DNA of 21,696 bases. Origin: Chara braunii. Its lineage: Eukaryota > Streptophyta > Charophyceae > Charales > Characeae. Position numbers and translations under genes: made by a program. Within the stretch, counting starts at the first letter, position 1, and each line of letters begins with the position of its first letter. The stretch covers positions 1,383,743-1,405,438 of the forward strand of contig BFEA01000089.1 of the NCBI GenBank assembly GCA_003427395.1, written 5' to 3'. Positions 17,285-21,696 of this stretch are shown here, in pieces. A model generated the notes under the pieces. It did no database searches, was not told where the DNA came from, and worked only from the letters and a program-made list of their open reading frames with translations.

Positions 17285-19479
17285 GAAATTTCATCAGTCG
17301 TGCTTGTGTGGATAGACTGCGCTTAGGGGACCAAGTGCAGCGGCTTAGCAGAACTGTAGCTTCTACGCTAGCCAACAAGCACCAAATGGTTGTAAGGGAC
17401 TATGTCGAGGACGTAGCCTGTTCCTTCTCCTATGGAGGAGGGGAAGTGATCCTCAAGATCTCCTTCCTGGTGAGCGACGAACTGCCATTCAATATGCTAC
17501 TAGGCATGTACTATCTCGAAGTCTCGCAACCTCAGTTTGACTGGGATAGAAAGGTGTTGATCCACAAATTGCCCAATGGTAGAACTGTTAGATTGCAGAA
17601 GTATAAAGCTAGCAGTCTAATAGAAAACTACGGGTGTATGTGTGCCTCATCCTTCTATAACTACTATAAGCAGAATCAAGAGGAGGGCATGTATCTAGTC
17701 TTTGTCTTTGAAAAAGGGGAGGCCGTTAAATCACCCCCAGAGATAGAAAGAGTCGTCGCACAATATTCAGACCTTTTTGAGGAGCCCACAGGCGTGGTGG
17801 AAAGGGAGATTGTACATGCGATAGAGATTGTCCCAGGTAGTAAAGTACCTAGAGGACCAATCTATAGGATGTCTCCCGCGGAGTTAGATGAGCTTCGCCG
17901 CCAGCTCAAGGAGCTCATAGAGAAGGGATGGATACGGCCTAGTACCTCCCCTTACGGTGCGCCAGTGTTATTTGTCCCAAAAAAGGGAGGTCCATTAAGG
18001 ATGTGCATTGACTATAGGGATTTCAATGCCATCACCGTTAAGAACGCGGAGCCCCTACCCCTCATTGACGACCTCTTGGATAGAGTGCAGGGATGTCGGT
18101 ACTTCACAAAGATAGATCTGAAATCCGGATACCATCAAATCGTCGTTAGACCTGAGGACCAACACAAAACCGCATTTCAGACCAGGTATGGTCTGTACGA
18201 GTTTGTGGTGATGCCCTTTGGCCTATGCAATGCACCTGGTACGTTCCAGCACGCGATGAACCGGATATTTCACGAGTACTTGGACAAGTTTATCGTCGTG
18301 TACCTCGACGATATTCTTATCTTTAGTAGGACTGTAGAGGAGCACGCCGAGCACTTGAAAACAGTGCTAGGTCTCCTAAGACAGCATCAGTACAAGGTAA
18401 ACTTGGATAAATGCGAGTTTGGTCGCACCAAGATCTTGTACCTGGGTCATGAAATATCAGCAGATGGATTGAGGCCGGAAGATGCGAAGGTGGCCAGCAT
18501 ACGTGACTGGCCCAGACCTCAGACAGTTACTGAGGTCAGATCGTTTTTGGGGATGACGGGTTATTATCGCCCGTTTGTGAAAAACTATAGGACTATAGCT
18601 TCCCCATTAACATATCTAACTCGACTTGACACCCCTTGGGAGTGGACTGAAGAGTGTGAGGCAGGCTTCAAGAAATTGAAGTATGCTCTAACACACTATG
18701 AAGTTCTCAAACTTCCTGATCCTGACAAGCCGTTCGTTGTGACCACAGACACCAGCCAATATGGCATAGGCGCGGTCCTTGCGCAACAGGAAGGGCCCAA
18801 GTTGAGACCGATCGAATATATGAGCGAAAAGATGCCATCTCAAAAGTTAGCTAAGTCCACGTATGAGAGAGAGCTCTACGCCCTATACAGAGCGCTAGTC
18901 CATTGGAGACACTACCTCCTAGGAAGATTCTTCTATGTGAGGTCTGACCATGAGACTTTGCGCTGGATAAAGACACAGCCTGTGTTGTCAGACGCACTCA
19001 AGAGATGGATTCAAGTGATAGACATGTATGACTATCAACTTGATCCTATCAAGGGTACGTACAACAAGGTGGCTGATGCGCTATCAAGAAGGGCATATTA
19101 TCTGGGCGCGCTAGTCACTGAGTTTGGTATATCTGACGAACTCATTCGATCGTTGGTGGAAGCCTATCAGGGAGATTCAGTTATGTCAGAGATCATTCGT
19201 AGGTTCCAAGCAAAGGACAAAAAAACTTTGGACGAATTTACGATGGTAGATGGCTTGTTGTTCCTTGAGAAGGCAGGGAATAAAAGATTGTGTGTCCCCA
19301 GTAGCGAGTCGTTGCGTAGTTTATTTTTAGGAGAATGTCACGATGCAACTGGTCATTTTGGCTTCAAAAAGACATCAGCGAACTTAGTACAAAGATTCTG
19401 GTGGCCTTCTATGATGGTAGATGCAAAACGCTATGTGGAAACTTGCCAGGTTTGCCAAAGAGACAAACCAAGGACTTAG
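17200..19479 (+). CDS. pol: protease, reverse transcriptase, RNase H and integrase zinc domain
   Basis: The main pol frame. Protease: ADIGSTRNFIS and, at its end, FNMLLGMYYLE. Reverse transcriptase: LIEKGWIRPSTSPYGAPV, RMCIDYRDFNAITVKN, KIDLKSGYHQI (catalytic Asp codon 18115), FQTRYGLYEFVVMPFGLCNAP, and the active-site YLDD at 18301-18312. The connection domain includes LYLGHEISADGLRP and RSFLGMTGYYRPF. RNase H: TTDTS (Asp 18748), YERELYAL (Glu 18871), RSDHETL (Asp 18946), then VADALSRR. The integrase HHCC domain follows: His 19339, His 19354, Cys 19444, Cys 19453. RT and RNase H motifs are intact. The frame stops at TAG 19477-19479 in the middle of integrase and resumes in the same frame. 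There is no true start in this segment; it is part of the gag-pol polyprotein. Confidence 0.95.
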   Translation, partial: RGPKGEHFVVEVDVGGRKVGAFADIGSTRNFISRACVDRLRLGDQVQRLSRTVASTLANKHQMVVRDYVEDVACSFSYGGGEVILKISFLVSDELPFNMLLGMYYLEVSQPQFDWDRKVLIHKLPNGRTVRLQKYKASSLIENYGCMCASSFYNYYKQNQEEGMYLVFVFEKGEAVKSPPEIERVVAQYSDLFEEPTGVVEREIVHAIEIVPGSKVPRGPIYRMSPAELDELRRQLKELIEKGWIRPSTSPYGAPVLFVPKKGGPLRMCIDYRDFNAITVKNAEPLPLIDDLLDRVQGCRYFTKIDLKSGYHQIVVRPEDQHKTAFQTRYGLYEFVVMPFGLCNAPGTFQHAMNRIFHEYLDKFIVVYLDDILIFSRTVEEHAEHLKTVLGLLRQHQYKVNLDKCEFGRTKILYLGHEISADGLRPEDAKVASIRDWPRPQTVTEVRSFLGMTGYYRPFVKNYRTIASPLTYLTRLDTPWEWTEECEAGFKKLKYALTHYEVLKLPDPDKPFVVTTDTSQYGIGAVLAQQEGPKLRPIEYMSEKMPSQKLAKSTYERELYALYRALVHWRHYLLGRFFYVRSDHETLRWIKTQPVLSDALKRWIQVIDMYDYQLDPIKGTYNKVADALSRRAYYLGALVTEFGISDELIRSLVEAYQGDSVMSEIIRRFQAKDKKTLDEFTMVDGLLFLEKAGNKRLCVPSSESLRSLFLGECHDATGHFGFKKTSANLVQRFWWPSMMVDAKRYVETCQVCQRDKPRT

Positions 19480-20079
19480 GCTCCGCTTGGGTTGATCAAG
19501 CCCTTGCCGATTCCTGAAGGACCAGGTCAGAGTGTGTCTATGGATTTCATGGACACTCTTGTGACCAGCAAGTCTGGAAAGAGGCATATCTTCGTTATAG
19601 TTGACCGATTTACTAAGTACGCAAGACTGATTGCCATGCCAGAAACAGCCAAAACTGACTACGTCATCAAATTGTTTATGGATAATTGGGTACGGGATTT
19701 TGGTTTGCCTACATCCATCGTTAGTAATAGGGATGTGAGATTCACAAGTGAACTGTGGCAGTCAACTGCTGAACAAATGGGCACCAAACTCCAAATGACT
19801 TCAGGGAATCATCCTGAGTCGAATGGCCAGGCAGAACAGATGAACCGGATAGCACAGCACCTGCTTCGGCATTACATTAAGCCAAGTCAGGATGACTGGG
19901 ACGAGAAGTTGCCTCTCGTCGCCAGCTTGTATAACAATGCTGTGTGCAATACTACCGGCATGACTCCCAACCAACTGCATCTTGGTTGGAAGCCCCGGAC
20001 TGCTCTTGATTTCCTGCTACCAGAAAAGGAACTCACTGCAGCACCTGGCAGCATAGAATTTGCTCTCAAATATGAGTAG
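19480..20079 (+). CDS. pol: integrase catalytic core
   Basis: Same frame as the preceding segment, separated only by TAG 19477-19479. It carries the retroviral integrase core: SVSMDFMDTL with the first catalytic Asp (codon 19543), RHIFVIVDRFTKYARLI, and SNRDVRFTSELW. The last Glu is in GNHPESNGQAEQMNR (codon 19834). The residue 36 positions before that Glu, normally the second catalytic Asp (D-x35-E), is Asn here (AAT 19726-19728). Integration activity would be lost. The core ends with LYNNAVCNTTGMTPNQLHLGW. A second TAG at 20077-20079 interrupts the frame before the C-terminal domain. Confidence 0.93.
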   Translation, partial: APLGLIKPLPIPEGPGQSVSMDFMDTLVTSKSGKRHIFVIVDRFTKYARLIAMPETAKTDYVIKLFMDNWVRDFGLPTSIVSNRDVRFTSELWQSTAEQMGTKLQMTSGNHPESNGQAEQMNRIAQHLLRHYIKPSQDDWDEKLPLVASLYNNAVCNTTGMTPNQLHLGWKPRTALDFLLPEKELTAAPGSIEFALKYE

Positions 20080-20652
20080 ATGCTGCAGCAGGCCGTTGAG
20101 CATATTAGGAAATCTCAGGAAGCAATGATTGCATCTGAGAATAAGCATAGACGACCCTCTAACTTTCAGGTAGGTGAGAGAGTCTGGGTAAAGTCATCTG
20201 AACTAGGTCAGGAATCAGGGATATCCAGAAAACTGATGCCACAGTATTTCGGACCCTGGGAGATCTTAGATATTGTAGGGGATCAACCGGATGGGCCTTC
20301 ATACGTGATTCGCATCCCTGCACACTTACGGACTTATCCTGTTTTCCGTGCATCAAAGCTGGCACCTTTTGCTGCCACAGACCAATTCCCCTCTCGGAGA
20401 TCAATGCTGGGCCCAACCATGGATGGCGAAGTGGACATTGACCAGATCGTCGAGCATCGAGTGATGCCTGTTCCTCGACCATCAGGCAGAGGGCGACCTC
20501 CCAAACCGAGAATGCAGTATCGGGTGAGCTTCAGACATCACCTCGATCCCAAGGAAGATCGCTGGTTCACACGGGAAGAACTCATGAGAACAGCACCTCA
20601 AGTGATTGCAGGCTATGAAAGAGAACGGAAAGGGAAGATGCCTGCAGAATAA
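20080..20652 (+). CDS. pol: integrase C-terminal domain with GPY/F-like and chromodomain-like modules
   Basis: It continues the integrase frame after TAG 20077-20079 and ends at TAA 20650-20652. Residues about 1-100 hold the DNA-binding C-terminal domain: FQVGERVWVKSSEL, then LMPQYFGPWEILDIVG (GPY/F module with Trp at the third position) and HLRTYPVFRASKLAPF. The tail reads DIDQIVEHRVMPV, a Pro/Arg-rich insert, then MQYRVSFRHHLDPKEDRWF and APQVIAGYERE. That is the spacing of a chromodomain, though the usual YLVKWKGY core is altered. In chromoviruses this module is thought to guide insertion to particular chromatin. The final TAA is the only non-TAG stop in the gag-pol path. Confidence 0.88.
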   Translation: MLQQAVEHIRKSQEAMIASENKHRRPSNFQVGERVWVKSSELGQESGISRKLMPQYFGPWEILDIVGDQPDGPSYVIRIPAHLRTYPVFRASKLAPFAATDQFPSRRSMLGPTMDGEVDIDQIVEHRVMPVPRPSGRGRPPKPRMQYRVSFRHHLDPKEDRWFTREELMRTAPQVIAGYERERKGKMPAE

Positions 20653-20679
20653 GAGACTTCTCAGAGGACTCACGAAGTT

Positions 20680-20692
20680 AAGGAGGAGGGAA
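20680..20692 (+). promoter_or_regulatory. Polypurine tract
   Basis: AAGGAGGAGGGAA is an unbroken 13-base purine run ending directly at the TG of the 3' LTR, the expected primer site for plus-strand DNA synthesis. It lies 28 bases after the pol stop codon. Confidence 0.92.
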
Positions 20693-21696
20693 TGCGAGGA
20701 TCAGTGTCCTCGGTAGGCCTACGGGGCCCTATCTGCAGCCTTACCCGCCCTAAGTGAAGGCGGGCCTGGCTTTTTGCGAGAGGCCCTCGACTGTCAATTT
20801 CATATTTAGGGTCCAGGCAGTTACGACGCGCCAGTTGGTTGAAAGAAACACAGGCCGAGTACCGAAGACATTTCCACGGCCTACCGGGCCTTTCCAAAGA
20901 ATGCAGGCCCTGGGCGTGATTCGCAGCCTCATACAGAGACAGTTGGGCGCCCAACCGAACGAGGCCCAGCAGCCCAGTAGCTGCTACATCTAGGCAGCAT
21001 CCTGGGGCCTTTCGGAAGCTTCTAGGCCCAGGCCAGCCCAGCCAGGCTGCGAGAGCTGGCCAGCTCTTTTCCATAAAGGAAATAGCTCTGGCCAGGCAGC
21101 CTCATTCAGGCACTTGCATGCTGGGCGGCAGCGCTGCTGGAGCTCATGCTCGTAGGCTGCTGCTAGCGCGGAGAGGGGAGGTGCAGCATGTGCGGTCGTG
21201 CAGAGGAGGAAGGCGCTGCTGAGGGCAGCACCATAGCCCAGCCACCATAGCTGGTGGGATTGGACTACAGTGAAGTGCAGGGGTGGTCTTCGGGTCAAAG
21301 AGAGGATAGGTGTGGGTGTAGTCAGGGGATAGGTGAAGGATGATGATGATGATGATGATGTGAGGGCACATACCTTGTATTGGCGATGATCTGCATGGGC
21401 GACATCTTCAAGTACTTCGGGCTGCCGCTGATGTCAACAGTTGCATTGTCTTTTTGTAGTCTGTAGTAGCTGTGTAGGAGTAGGCTGGGCGCTGAGCGCC
21501 AAGTGGCAGTGTGAAGGAACTGGACTCTTGTGTTGAGAGGAGAGAGTATGCTNTCCATGGACATTGGTTTTCAGTGCTNCGAACTTCCATTGGTGTATTA
21601 TTGGTGCAATGCTGCTCTCTGGACACAGTGTGACTATCTGGCTTTCAATTTGATGGTGTGAACTGGAATTGTCATCTCGCTGTTGCTTATTTTCCT
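20693..21696 (+). repeat. 3' LTR, cut by the window end
   Basis: It aligns with 12682-13687 without a break to the last base of the window, so perhaps only a few to ten bases are missing. I count about 30 substitutions, a one-base insertion and a (GAT)7 instead of (GAT)8 (21339-21359), all before position 21406. The remaining 291 bases are identical, with Ns at 21553 and 21579 matching those of the 5' LTR. Confidence 0.93.

Larger units (their letters stand above)
12682..21696 (+). mobile_element. Ty3/gypsy LTR retrotransposon, nearly full length, degenerate
   Basis: Order seen: 5' LTR (12682-13688), tRNA-iMet primer site (13695), leader, gag (14973-16904), pol in the -1 frame with protease, RT, RNase H and integrase (about 16892-20652), polypurine tract (20680-20692) and 3' LTR (20693 to the window end). 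RT-RNase H before integrase defines the Ty3/gypsy (Metaviridae) order. A GPY/F-like module and a chromodomain-like tail suggest the chromovirus branch. The 5-base flank before the 5' LTR is GCACC, but the matching target-site copy would lie beyond the window. In-frame stops, a mutated integrase active site and an internal duplication make this copy non-autonomous. Observed length is about 9.0 kb. Confidence 0.95.

Noticed and set aside
16065-20079. Reassigned genetic code with TAG as a sense codon
   Set aside because: The same all-TAG pattern is explained by CAG-to-TAG deamination in one dead element. No independent gene in the window tests the code, and the element also carries a damaging integrase substitution.

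Overview
The window looks like repeat-rich nuclear DNA from the green plant lineage. It has no bacterial-style operons. It carries a high-copy satellite, several microsatellites, a fragment of spliceosomal U6 snRNA, a tRNA-derived SINE-like head, and a large Ty3/gypsy LTR retrotransposon primed by initiator-tRNA-Met. The integrase and pol wording recalls elements of charophyte green algae such as Chara. That placement comes from memory of the family and was not searched.

Layout. Bases 1-2620 are a satellite of about 29 copies of a 91-bp monomer. Monomer variants recur every 11 units (about 1.0 kb), which is a higher-order repeat. Bases 2621-3210 hold a diverged 80-bp duplication and a long GAA/purine tract. 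Bases 3210-7400 are non-coding, T- and C-rich sequence with two diverged copies of one repeat family (about 3960-4450 and 6390-6930), many short perfect hairpins, poly-T/poly-A runs and two small N sites. Bases 7400-10640 contain fold-back (inverted-repeat) elements and a perfect 74-bp tandem duplication, with no gene I can support. Bases 10661-10944 are a (TC)n tract, a 138-base N gap and an (AG)n tract. Bases 11040-12680 hold a SINE-like head, a U6 retropseudogene inside a 25-bp direct repeat, a 15-bp perfect hairpin and one possible host exon.

From 12682 to the window edge lies one nearly complete LTR retrotransposon: 5' LTR, tRNA-iMet primer-binding site, 1.3-kb leader, gag (coiled coil, capsid, CCHC knuckle), pol in the -1 frame (protease, reverse transcriptase, RNase H, integrase with HHCC, core and GPY/F-like module, chromodomain-like tail), polypurine tract and a 3' LTR cut by the window end. 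Gag and pol overlap by about 157 nt. A canonical G-GGA-AAC slippery heptamer, a 7-nt spacer and a stem-loop sit just before the gag stop, which is a good candidate for programmed -1 frameshifting.

This copy looks dead. It has three premature in-frame stops, all TAG, and the middle catalytic Asp of integrase is replaced by Asn. The protease active site reads D-I-G. An 86-bp duplication around a single N breaks the protease frame and looks like an assembly fault. The two LTRs differ by about 4% over their first 715 bases but are identical over the last 291, including two Ns at matching positions, which also points to assembly copying or recent gene conversion.
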